A stretch of DNA of 6,661 nt from an uncultured Victivallales bacterium (GTDB taxonomy: Bacteria > Verrucomicrobiota > Lentisphaeria > Oligosphaerales > JAFGRS01). The stretch lies in assembly GCA_903834675.1 (NCBI GenBank), contig CAILKC010000218.1, positions 1 to 6,661 on the forward strand, read 5' to 3'. Position numbers and translations under genes: made by a program. The notes beneath the pieces are model-generated. The model was not told where the DNA came from. It made no database searches and saw only the letters and a list, made by a program, of their open reading frames with translations. Numbering within the stretch: the first letter of the stretch is position 1; the number at the start of each line of letters is the position of its first letter. Below, piece after piece: positions 1-5,430 of this stretch.

Positions 1-20
1 CGCATCTCCACCGTCTCACC

Positions 21-70
21 TGGAGCGCCCGGGGCCTCCCGGGCAGTGGCCGCGAGCCGCGGCCGCTCCA
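21..70. repeat. Palindromic unit 1 (outer stem plus two hairpins)
   Basis: TGGAG at 21-25 pairs with CTCCA at 66-70. Between them are two perfect hairpins: GCCCGGG, loop GCCT, CCCGGGC at 27-44, and GGCCGCG, loop AGC, CGCGGCC at 48-64. Only 1, 3 and 1 nucleotides are left unpaired between stems, so the unit can fold as a compact three-way junction. The pairing is read directly from the sequence; folding in the cell is inferred. Confidence 0.75.
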
Positions 71-76
71 CTCCCC

Positions 77-126
77 TGGAGAGGCGCCTGGCCTCAGGCG
101 CAGCGGTGGAGCCCACCGCATCTCCA
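77..126. repeat. Palindromic unit 2 (outer stem plus two hairpins)
   Basis: This unit has the same length and layout as the unit 56 bp to its left. TGGAG at 77-81 pairs with CTCCA at 122-126. Inside are GCGCCTG, loop GCCT, CAGGCGC at 84-101, and GCGGTGG, loop AGC, CCACCGC at 103-119. Stem sequences differ from the other unit on both arms, yet loops and outer stem are kept. This is covariation between copies. Confidence 0.75.
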
Positions 127-157
127 CCAGGCGGCGGTGGAGCCCACCGCATCTCCA
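103..157. repeat. 24-bp perfect direct repeat (103-126 and 134-157), period 31
   Basis: The two copies are identical over 24 bp. Each contains the palindrome GCGGTGGAGCCCACCGC followed by ATCTCCA, and 7 bp separate them. The second copy is an extra hairpin B plus CTCCA without a hairpin A, suggesting local duplication of half a unit. Confidence 0.85.
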
Positions 158-187
158 GCGGACTTCTGCCGCATTTCCACGGCGCGC

Positions 188-2494
188 TCACCACGTCACC
201 GTCTGCCCATAGCCCTTGCCGGAGAAGCTCTCCAACCAGGCCCAACCGCCCTCCAGCGGGGTCAGGATGGTCTTGATTCTAAGGCTCTTGGCCGCCGGAT
301 CGGCGGGGTCTCCGACCAGGTTGAGCACCACCCTGGTACCCACGGACCTGCCGCTGACGAGGTAGGCGTAGTTCACCTCGTTGGGGAGCGTCAGACGGGC
401 CGTGCCGCTGACCTTTCTTCCTGCTTGCGCGAGCTGGAATCGCAGGGTCCAGGCGCCGCTCATGGGAGAGAGGCTATCGAGGATCGCGGCGTCATTCACC
501 GACGTGGTCACCTCGCCGTTTCTGATGCTGCCCGTGACCTGCCCCGTGAGATGCGGGTGCGCGGCGTCCAGCGTCAGGGCCAGGGTCAGCGCTACGTTCA
601 CGGTCTTGGTGGGATCGGCGCCCCGCAGCGAGGCCTTTATCCTGAGGTTGCCCGAAGCGCCCTTGACGCTGCCCCTGACGGGCATGGTCACTACCACCGC
701 CCCGACCGTGTACGTCGCACTGCCGGTGAGCCTGCCCGTGGTATCATGCGCCAGGTTCAGAACCAGCGGATTGCTCTTCGCGGTCGTAGTGTAGATTCCC
801 GTCAGGTTCCAGAGGCTGCGGTTTGAGCTCGGCACCGTGGCCTCCGCCGCCAGGAAGGGGCCGACCGGCAAGACCGGGTTCAAGGGCGCGAACTCTGCCG
901 CCGTCGCCGATACGTTCCCCACGGAGTTGCAGGCGCTGACCTCGACGAGGTGCGTCCCGGCTGGCAGCGCCGATTTCGTGCAGAACTGGAAGTCCTCGCG
1001 ATCCGAGTCAAAGGCGCCGTCGCTGGGCGTCACGGCCTGCCAGTCACCCCCATCGAGGCGCCACTGAACACGGGTGATCGTGTTGATTGTGGTGAACGGG
1101 CGAACCGGCGCGGGGCAAGGCACATCCGTCACCGTTCCCGTCACGGTGAGGACGCCGGTGTTGGGGTCCGAGCTATCGGTCTCCAGCCCGACCAGGGGAG
1201 TAGTGTCCACCGGATCATACAGGTCCTTGCCGTCTCCGTCCGAATCACGCCAGCCCACCATCTCCTGCGTCGGGCGGCAGAGGCGCCGCTCGGTCCAGGC
1301 CGTGGCCATGGCAGCCGGTCCCCGCATAATGCACACTTCGGAGGCTGGATTCCCAAGTTCGTGGTTGCTGTTCGTGACCTCCAAGTAGCCACCGGTCGCC
1401 GTGGAAGAACTCGCTCCCACATACTCATCCCGAGCGCCAAAGATGTGCGCCATCTCATGCGCCGTCGTGACATCCGGGCGTCCGTAGGGCTCAACGAAGA
1501 AGTAGTACCGGTAGGCGAAGGAAAGCCGGAAGGAGCCCCCGGCGGCAAACATTCCGTCGCTATCGTTGAGCGCGTCAACCACGAAAACGGTGAACGCCCA
1601 ATCGGTCTGCAACTCGTGGCGGAGGCGGTTGTTGTATTGACGCGTGTTGTCGAAGAAATCACCGGGGGTATTCGTGCATCCCAGGGCCGCCATGACTTCG
1701 GGAATCCAGAGCTGACACTTATCTGAAACCATCGAAATGGGTTCATAGGAGGTCGGGACGCCGGCCTGGATGTCATAGACAAAGGACAGATTCGCGGGGG
1801 CATTGGGGAGCTCGCTCCACCACTGGGTCGCCCGCTGAATCTTGCTCACCACCGCCGCCTGCCGGTCGGCACTCCAGTTCTCGGTCCCGCCCGTGCTCTC
1901 AGGAAGGATGATGCCCACCGCCACCTTGCCAATCAGGAACTCGCTGGTCTGATCGTAGTTGGGGGCATAGGACGCGGCTCTACCCGCGAGTCCGGGCGTC
2001 GCCTTCGCCGAGTGCTCCGGGCCGTCCAGGGCTTCGCCCAGCAGCTCGTCCGCCTCGCCCTTGGCCGGCGCCGGGGCGATCACACGCTCGCCCTTCAGCC
2101 AGGCATTCCAGGCGGCGGCGGCGAAGCTGGCGGAGCCGCCATACCGCCGCATGGCATCGAGGTCAGCCGCTTCGCGCTGCAGGCTCACGATCCCCGGCAG
2201 CCGTCGCAGACTGGCAGCGGCGGTGGCGGGGATGAAGCCGATGATCGCGTTGGGGGCAAACACATGGCTACAGCGTCCACCCTGGCGCACGATCTCGTCA
2301 GCCAAAGCCCACATCTCCTTCGGGCTCTGACTGCTCAGGATCATGAAGGCGTTGAGCTCGCGACCCGACGTTGCCGCGGCCTGGGCCGGTCCGGCCAACA
2401 GCAGAAGCGCAAGGGCGAAGGCGGCAAGAGCCGGAAAGCGTCCGGCGCGCGGGCAGAGCGCGTGGGCCATGGGCTGCGGCGTGGATAGGCTCAT
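188..2494 (-). CDS. Secreted metzincin-type zinc metalloprotease, multidomain
   Basis: This 768-residue protein is probably exported and cleaves proteins outside the cytoplasm. A signal peptide (hydrophobic core about 20-35, likely cleavage after AQA at 39) is followed by a region at about 44-115 resembling a protease propeptide. The catalytic domain has HEMAHIFGARD: H346, E347, H350, G353 and D356 fit HExxHxxGxxD, with Asp as third zinc ligand. CIMR at 388-391 fits the metzincin Met-turn (M390). Next come an aspartate-rich, calcium-loop-like segment (417-430), an Ig-like domain (about 445-555) and a beta-rich C-terminus (558-768) that looks internally duplicated. The start at 2494 was chosen because it precedes the signal peptide, lies 16 bp after the pseudopilin stop and has a weak AGAGAG upstream. 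The frame stays open for another 114 codons, but those overlap the pseudopilin. A start at 2470 is possible. The class is well supported; the substrate is unknown. Confidence 0.9.
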   Translation of the reverse strand: MSLSTPQPMAHALCPRAGRFPALAAFALALLLLAGPAQAAATSGRELNAFMILSSQSPKEMWALADEIVRQGGRCSHVFAPNAIIGFIPATAAASLRRLPGIVSLQREAADLDAMRRYGGSASFAAAAWNAWLKGERVIAPAPAKGEADELLGEALDGPEHSAKATPGLAGRAASYAPNYDQTSEFLIGKVAVGIILPESTGGTENWSADRQAAVVSKIQRATQWWSELPNAPANLSFVYDIQAGVPTSYEPISMVSDKCQLWIPEVMAALGCTNTPGDFFDNTRQYNNRLRHELQTDWAFTVFVVDALNDSDGMFAAGGSFRLSFAYRYYFFVEPYGRPDVTTAHEMAHIFGARDEYVGASSSTATGGYLEVTNSNHELGNPASEVCIMRGPAAMATAWTERRLCRPTQEMVGWRDSDGDGKDLYDPVDTTPLVGLETDSSDPNTGVLTVTGTVTDVPCPAPVRPFTTINTITRVQWRLDGGDWQAVTPSDGAFDSDREDFQFCTKSALPAGTHLVEVSACNSVGNVSATAAEFAPLNPVLPVGPFLAAEATVPSSNRSLWNLTGIYTTTAKSNPLVLNLAHDTTGRLTGSATYTVGAVVVTMPVRGSVKGASGNLRIKASLRGADPTKTVNVALTLALTLDAAHPHLTGQVTGSIRNGEVTTSVNDAAILDSLSPMSGAWTLRFQLAQAGRKVSGTARLTLPNEVNYAYLVSGRSVGTRVVLNLVGDPADPAAKSLRIKTILTPLEGGWAWLESFSGKGYGQTVTW

Positions 2495-2510
2495 GCGGCG
2501 ACTCTCTGAC

Positions 2511-3140
2511 TCAGAGCAGGTCATACATGTTGTCAGGGGACTCGCAGCGCAGCGGATGCACATGATCAACATGGCCGTCGCAGAACACGATATTCGGCTG
2601 GCCGTTGTGTCGCGGGGCGATGGTCCCGCCATAGTTGCAGGGGAGCCAAGGCGCAGACCACGTCCACAACTGTATTCCATAGACCTTAGTACCGCCGCGG
2701 CCCGTGTACATGTCGCCGCCGTTCCAGGTGCTGTCCGCCAGACAGATCGTCGCCGACGGATTGGCGACCGCACCGATCCTGGTGGCAGCGTTCCCCGACT
2801 GGATGATGCTCTTGCAGCAGCCGTAGCAGCCTTCATTCGGACACAACAGCGTCTCTTTGTTGTTGTAGTAGTTCCACAGCATGCCCGGGTTGGCGGCGCT
2901 GGTCCAGTACCAGCGCAGGGAGGTAAGCACAGTGCTCATGTAGCACTTGGGGTAGTAGTCCGCATTGTCATCGACGTACATGGCCACGGCCACCCCCAGT
3001 TGCTTGAGGTTGTTCGTGCAGGATGACGCACGCGCCTTGTCCCGCGCTTGCGCCAGCGCTGGCAAGAGCATCGCCGCCAGGATGGCGATGATCGCAATGA
3101 CGACAAGCAGCTCGATGAGGGTGAAAGCACGGCGTTTCAT
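2511..3140 (-). CDS. DUF1559-type type II pseudopilin, cysteine-rich
   Basis: This 209-residue protein has a type III (prepilin) signal: MKRRA, then FTLIELLVV with Glu at mature position +5, followed by a hydrophobic helix to about residue 26. A prepilin peptidase would cut after A5, leaving an N-methylated helix in the inner membrane or in a pseudopilus. The [17 protein letters not shown] region and the C-terminal H178...F186-C-D-G-H-V pattern are typical of DUF1559 proteins, which are abundant in Planctomycetota, Armatimonadota, Lentisphaerota and Verrucomicrobiota; their roles are poorly defined. Ten cysteines (41, 66, 100, 105, 108, 109, 133, 168, 187, 199) are unusual and may form disulfides. 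The start at 3140 was chosen over an in-frame start at 3209 because the signal begins there and AGGGAG lies 9 nt upstream. The metalloprotease gene follows after 16 bp, so cotranscription is likely. Confidence 0.93.
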   Translation of the reverse strand: MKRRAFTLIELLVVIAIIAILAAMLLPALAQARDKARASSCTNNLKQLGVAVAMYVDDNADYYPKCYMSTVLTSLRWYWTSAANPGMLWNYYNNKETLLCPNEGCYGCCKSIIQSGNAATRIGAVANPSATICLADSTWNGGDMYTGRGGTKVYGIQLWTWSAPWLPCNYGGTIAPRHNGQPNIVFCDGHVDHVHPLRCESPDNMYDLL

Positions 3141-3149
3141 GAGCGTCAA

Positions 3150-3155
3150 CTCCCT
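3150..3155 (-). promoter_or_regulatory. Ribosome binding site of the pseudopilin gene
   Basis: AGGGAG on the minus strand, 9 nt before the ATG at 3140. It decides between this start and the upstream in-frame ATG at 3209. Confidence 0.75.
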
Positions 3156-3189
3156 ATCGCTGAAAGCACGGGCATGCGCAACAAGCCTC

Positions 3190-3218
3190 AGCGTACACTC
3201 GCCCGGCAAGGATGTCCA
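3190..3218 (-). promoter_or_regulatory. Candidate sigma-70-type promoter for the pseudopilin-protease operon
   Basis: On the minus strand, TGGACA (3213-3218, five of six matches to TTGACA) is separated by 17 bp from TACGCT (3190-3195), which keeps the T1, A2 and T6 of TATAAT. A transcript would begin near 3183, giving a leader of about 43 nt that includes the AGGGAG site. The -10 match is weak, so this is only a candidate. Confidence 0.35.
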
Positions 3219-3274
3219 GACCCCACGGCCGGCGGCCGCATGTCAGTGCCGTAGGTGGTGACACCTCAGGTCCT

Positions 3275-3333
3275 AGGGTTCAGGGTTCAGGGTTCAGGGT
3301 TCAGGGTTCAGGGTTCAGGGTTCAGGGTTCAGG
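3275..3333. repeat. Heptanucleotide tandem repeat, eight perfect copies of AGGGTTC plus AGG
   Basis: Eight uninterrupted 7-bp units run from 3275 to 3330, with a three-base remainder. The plus strand has nine GG or GGG tracts separated by TTCA loops, meeting the usual G-quadruplex pattern (G3 tracts, loops of 1-7). The G-rich strand is the template strand for the neighbouring genes. The repeat lies 135 bp upstream of the pseudopilin start and 57 bp upstream of its candidate -35 box. The perfect copies suggest recent expansion by slippage. Confidence 0.95.
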
Positions 3334-3541
3334 CGGCCGGACATACCGGAATGAGAAGCGCCTTGGGTCATACGAGGTTGCGGCAAGTCTCATACAGGCA
3401 AACCCCTACGGAGCTGACTTGCGCCCCCCCGTTGGGGCAGGATACGCAGTTGCACCTGAGTAGTCACCCGTGCCTATGGCGCTCCGAACCACCTGTTCCT
3501 CGGCTTGGCGCAACGCTGGGGTGCGCGCGACGGCCATCACC

Positions 3542-4654
3542 TCACGCCAAGCCCGCCGAGCGCTCCGCCGCCGGTGGCAGGTCCGGCAGGCGATTCGCGG
3601 GTTTGTCGAGGTAGAACCAGGCGCAGCTCGACCAGTCGTCCTGGCGCTCGAACAGCCCATAGCTGCGGTCTTTGAGCCGCGCCGCGACGTCGACCGCGGC
3701 GGCGCCATGCACCAGCGGCACCCCCATGCCGGCCATCTGCGGCAGCGTATTGGGGTCCCAGCAGCCGATCTGCTGAATCGTCACCCGGGCACACTGCTGG
3801 AACCAGATCGGGTCCGGTACGTGCAGCCGGTAGAAGCAGTAGTGGACCTTGTCGTGGTCGGCGACCTGACAGCCCTGGTAGAGCCCGGCGTACTGCCCCT
3901 GCCCCCAGCCGGTGCCGATGAAGTCCTCCGTTCCCGTCCCGCACAGCGTCGGGTTCTCGGTATCGCCGTCGAGGTAGACCTTCACCTCGCCCTCGCCCCA
4001 CCAGGACTTGAAGTACAGCCCGGTGTTGGCGATCACGCCCACATTACACCCCAGGAACCGCCCCCGCCCCGGCACGTTGGGCAAGATCTCGTAATCCTGC
4101 CGGAACACGGTGGGGTTCTCGCGGCGCCAATGCGCGTGCAGGTAGGCCGCCGTCTCCGGGTGCTCATCGCCGACGGTGCAGTCCACGTCGTAGTACAGCG
4201 ACCCCAGGTCAACCGAGCTCTCATTGTGGACCACGATCCGGGCCGCCGTCCGGAAGGGCATGGGGATGTAGCAGTTGAAGCTGCGCCCCTCGGGACTCGC
4301 GAAGAGCGCCGAGTGGAACGTCACCATGCGCCCCAGGCCCAGGGAGAAGAAGTCGCCCAGGGGCGCCGAGATGGCCGGGGTCGCCGCGCCCTCCCAGAAC
4401 GCCTCGAAGCGCAGTCCGCGCAGCATCTTCGGGCTGCGGTCGTTGATCGTGATCCAGATCCGGCGCACGGTGCCGCTGGTGCCGCGCAGATCCAGCAGCG
4501 TGGCCGACTCGCCGGCCTTGATGGGGAAGCAGGCGCGCCGCTTGCGGCCGTCGTTACCGACGCAGGCGCGGCCCTTCTCCGCGGTGGGATTCTCCGGACT
4601 CGCCCAGCGCGTCTGGACATTCGGCGGAACCAGATACAGTTGCTCTACTGCCAT
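3542..4654 (-). CDS. GH172 (DUF2961) glycoside hydrolase
   Basis: This 370-residue protein matches the DUF2961 family, classified as GH172. Characterised members act on alpha-D-fructofuranosides, difructose dianhydride I or D-arabinofuranosides through a jelly-roll fold and oligomeric active sites. Visible signatures are SPENPTAEKGRA near residues 19-30, GTSGTVRRIWIT at about 58-69, WWGEGEVKVYLDGD followed by CGTGTED (E243), and the C-terminal FERQDDWSSCAWFYLDKP. The active-site glutamates of the family fall in the GEGEVKVY and GTGTED segments; here the candidates are E221 or E223, and E243. There is no signal peptide, so the enzyme is probably cytoplasmic and acts on imported sugars. AGGAGA lies 7 nt before the ATG. 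The gene begins 20 bp after the PIN toxin gene. Family is secure, substrate is not. Confidence 0.93.
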   Translation of the reverse strand: MAVEQLYLVPPNVQTRWASPENPTAEKGRACVGNDGRKRRACFPIKAGESATLLDLRGTSGTVRRIWITINDRSPKMLRGLRFEAFWEGAATPAISAPLGDFFSLGLGRMVTFHSALFASPEGRSFNCYIPMPFRTAARIVVHNESSVDLGSLYYDVDCTVGDEHPETAAYLHAHWRRENPTVFRQDYEILPNVPGRGRFLGCNVGVIANTGLYFKSWWGEGEVKVYLDGDTENPTLCGTGTEDFIGTGWGQGQYAGLYQGCQVADHDKVHYCFYRLHVPDPIWFQQCARVTIQQIGCWDPNTLPQMAGMGVPLVHGAAAVDVAARLKDRSYGLFERQDDWSSCAWFYLDKPANRLPDLPPAAERSAGLA

Positions 4655-4661
4655 CGCGAGG

Positions 4662-4667
4662 TCTCCT
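4662..4667 (-). promoter_or_regulatory. Ribosome binding site of the GH172 gene
   Basis: AGGAGA on the minus strand, 7 nt before the ATG at 4654 and inside the 20-bp gap after the toxin stop codon. It is a strong Shine-Dalgarno match and fixes the start. Confidence 0.8.
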
Positions 4668-4674
4668 GTTTGCC

Positions 4675-5115
4675 CTACGGGGAACTGCCGCGCTGGAGTA
4701 CGGTCTCCGGGAGCTGCGCCAGGAACTCGGACGGGTCCAGAGCGACCACCGGCGACCCGACGAAGTCCGCTGTATTCCTGGTGACGATCCGCTGGACCTC
4801 GGCGTGACGTGCTGCCGCAGCCAGCACGGCGTCCTCGAAATCGCGCATCGGGCTCTCGGCGGCTGCCTCGAGCACCACGCGGTTCACCGCCGCGACTCCA
4901 AAGAGCCTCAGCAAGCGGCGCACAGCCGCCCGACAGTCTTGCTCACGCAGCGCCTGCCCCAGCAGATAATCCACTGTCGTTAGCGTCGTGGCACAGAGGA
5001 AACCTTCCACATCCCCACGCTCCACCAGCGCGAAGATCCTGGCCGCATCCTGGACAAATGGCTCTCGCCCCAGCAGGAGGTCGAGAACCACGTTGGTGTC
5101 AACCAGGATCCTCAC
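4675..5115 (-). CDS. vapC: PIN-domain toxin (VapC-like ribonuclease)
   Basis: This 146-residue protein spans one PIN domain, close to the usual VapC length. PIN toxins are Mg2+-dependent ribonucleases that stop translation when released from their antitoxin. The first acidic residue is D6 in MRILVDTNVVLDLLL. Further likely metal ligands are D92 or D95 in RDFEDAV and D117 in VTRNTADF, the standard order for this subgroup. D49 in TTVDYLL may supply a fourth acid. The start is GTG at 5115, overlapping the antitoxin stop as GTGA, so the two genes are translationally coupled; GAGAGA lies about 8 nt upstream. The acidic centre looks intact, so the toxin is probably active. The vapC symbol denotes the general family; the RNA target is unknown. 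Confidence 0.9.
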   Translation of the reverse strand: MRILVDTNVVLDLLLGREPFVQDAARIFALVERGDVEGFLCATTLTTVDYLLGQALREQDCRAAVRRLLRLFGVAAVNRVVLEAAAESPMRDFEDAVLAAAARHAEVQRIVTRNTADFVGSPVVALDPSEFLAQLPETVLQRGSSP

Positions 5116-5351
5116 AGGTGCTTCTCTCGCAGGTGCCGCCGGTAGTCCTCTTCATCTGCCGAATGGCCTTTCAGGATGCCCAGCAGCGCTGCTGTAACTG
5201 GCGGCAGGGACGCAGGGCCCGCTGGTTGCGCGCCGAGGGAATCAAAGTACTCAGCCACCATCTGCGAGACCGACTTCCCCCGGCGCCGGGCCTCCGTCTT
5301 CGCCCGCCGAATCCGCGTCTCCTCCATGCGCAGGGTCAACTTCGTGTTCAT
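5112..5351 (-). CDS. Ribbon-helix-helix antitoxin (DUF6364-like, VapB role)
   Basis: This 79-residue protein partners the PIN toxin. The N-terminus MNTKLTLRMEE is a short beta strand followed by a basic helix (RIRRAKTEARRRGKSVSQMV), the pattern of DUF6364-type ribbon-helix-helix antitoxins, which dimerise to bind operator DNA. The C-terminal part (about 59-79), charged and ending in HLREKHL, is likely the toxin-binding tail. I chose the ATG at 5351 because family members begin MNTKLTL; another ATG at 5363 adds only MLYV. Neither start has a Shine-Dalgarno sequence, and the candidate -10 box lies just upstream, so the mRNA may be leaderless. The stop overlaps the toxin start by 4 bp. The complex probably represses its own promoter. 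Confidence 0.88.
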   Translation of the reverse strand: MNTKLTLRMEETRIRRAKTEARRRGKSVSQMVAEYFDSLGAQPAGPASLPPVTAALLGILKGHSADEEDYRRHLREKHL

Positions 5352-5358
5352 GACGTAC

Positions 5359-5387
5359 AACATATCATCGTGAATACGTCACGGCAA
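5359..5387 (-). promoter_or_regulatory. Candidate promoter of the toxin-antitoxin operon
   Basis: On the minus strand, TTGCCG (5382-5387) and TATGTT (5359-5364) are 17 bp apart, each with four of six consensus matches. Transcription would start about 7 nt downstream, at or next to the antitoxin ATG at 5351. This agrees with the missing Shine-Dalgarno sequence. Confidence 0.4.
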
Positions 5388-5430
5388 CCGTGGGGGCGCC
5401 TCTCCCATGCACAGCATCATCGTGACTACG
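5364..5430. repeat. 15-bp imperfect direct repeat flanking the antitoxin promoter
   Basis: ATCATCGTGAATACG (5364-5378) and ATCATCGTGACTACG (5416-5430) differ at one base and are 52 bp apart. One copy lies in the spacer of the candidate toxin-antitoxin promoter and the other spans the stop codon of the aminotransferase gene. Confidence 0.7.
5369..5392. promoter_or_regulatory. Overlapping inverted repeats, candidate antitoxin operator
   Basis: CGTGA-ATACG-TCACG (5369-5383) is a perfect 5-bp inverted repeat inside the candidate promoter spacer. It overlaps CACGG-CAA-CCGTG (5380-5392), another perfect 5-bp inverted repeat covering the -35 box. A ribbon-helix-helix antitoxin bound here would block the promoter. 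The symmetry is seen; the operator role is inferred. Confidence 0.4.

Larger units (their letters stand above)
1..180. repeat. Array of GC-rich palindromic repeats downstream of the metalloprotease gene
   Basis: This stretch has no supported gene and is packed with short perfect palindromes. Type A hairpins (7-bp stem, loop GCCT) lie at 27-44 and 84-101. Type B hairpins (7-bp stem, loop AGC) lie at 48-64, 103-119 and 134-150, and a degenerate B-like copy lies at 158-180. Two complete units, 21-70 and 77-126, are each exactly 50 bp: TGGAG, hairpin A, hairpin B, CTCCA. Positions 1-12 match the end of a unit (compare 117-128), so the array probably continues past the window edge. On the minus strand it forms the 3' flank of the metalloprotease mRNA. 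No T-tract follows any hairpin, so a classical intrinsic terminator is not supported. A REP-like dispersed element or a structured 3' UTR is possible. Confidence 0.8.
3141..3541. other. 401-bp intergenic region between the GH172 gene and the pseudopilin gene
   Basis: No gene is supported here. The pseudopilin side holds a ribosome binding site and a candidate promoter, and the middle (3275-3333) holds the heptamer tandem repeat. The part at 3334-3541 contains a 7-bp inverted repeat (GCAAGTC at 3383-3389, GACTTGC at 3416-3422, 26-nt loop) and a run of seven C at 3424-3430 that could pair with GGGGC at 3434-3438. Neither has a U-tract on the minus-strand transcript, so I see no convincing terminator after the GH172 gene. 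Confidence 0.6.

Noticed and set aside
1..157. Possible CRISPR array from the repeated 24-bp sequence
   Set aside because: Only two identical copies exist, separated by 7 bp, and the whole region is made of palindromes rather than repeats alternating with unique 30-40 bp spacers.
2495..2836. N-terminal extension of the metalloprotease by 114 codons
   Set aside because: The extension lies in another frame of the pseudopilin gene, is rich in Arg, Ser and Ala without family features, and would place the clear signal peptide inside the protein.
3141..3209. Longer pseudopilin start at 3209
   Set aside because: The prepilin signal must be at the N-terminus, and the ATG at 3140 has a proper AGGGAG ribosome binding site.
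3275..3333. Telomere or replicon end suggested by the telomere-like repeat
   Set aside because: The array is only eight units long and internal, with ordinary genes on both sides.
3423..3438. GCCCC...GGGGC hairpin as a terminator after the GH172 gene
   Set aside because: The stem is only 5 bp, no U-tract follows on the minus-strand transcript, and it lies over 100 bp past the stop codon.
3212..3463. Small plus-strand frame over the heptamer array encoding repeated GFRVQGS
   Set aside because: The peptide repeat simply follows from the 7-bp DNA repeat read in three frames; there is no ribosome binding site or sequence resembling a protein domain.
3470..4807. 445-codon plus-strand open frame opposite the GH172 gene
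   Set aside because: It is antisense to a gene with clear family motifs, and its Arg-, Ala-, Pro- and Val-rich translation is typical of a high-GC shadow frame.
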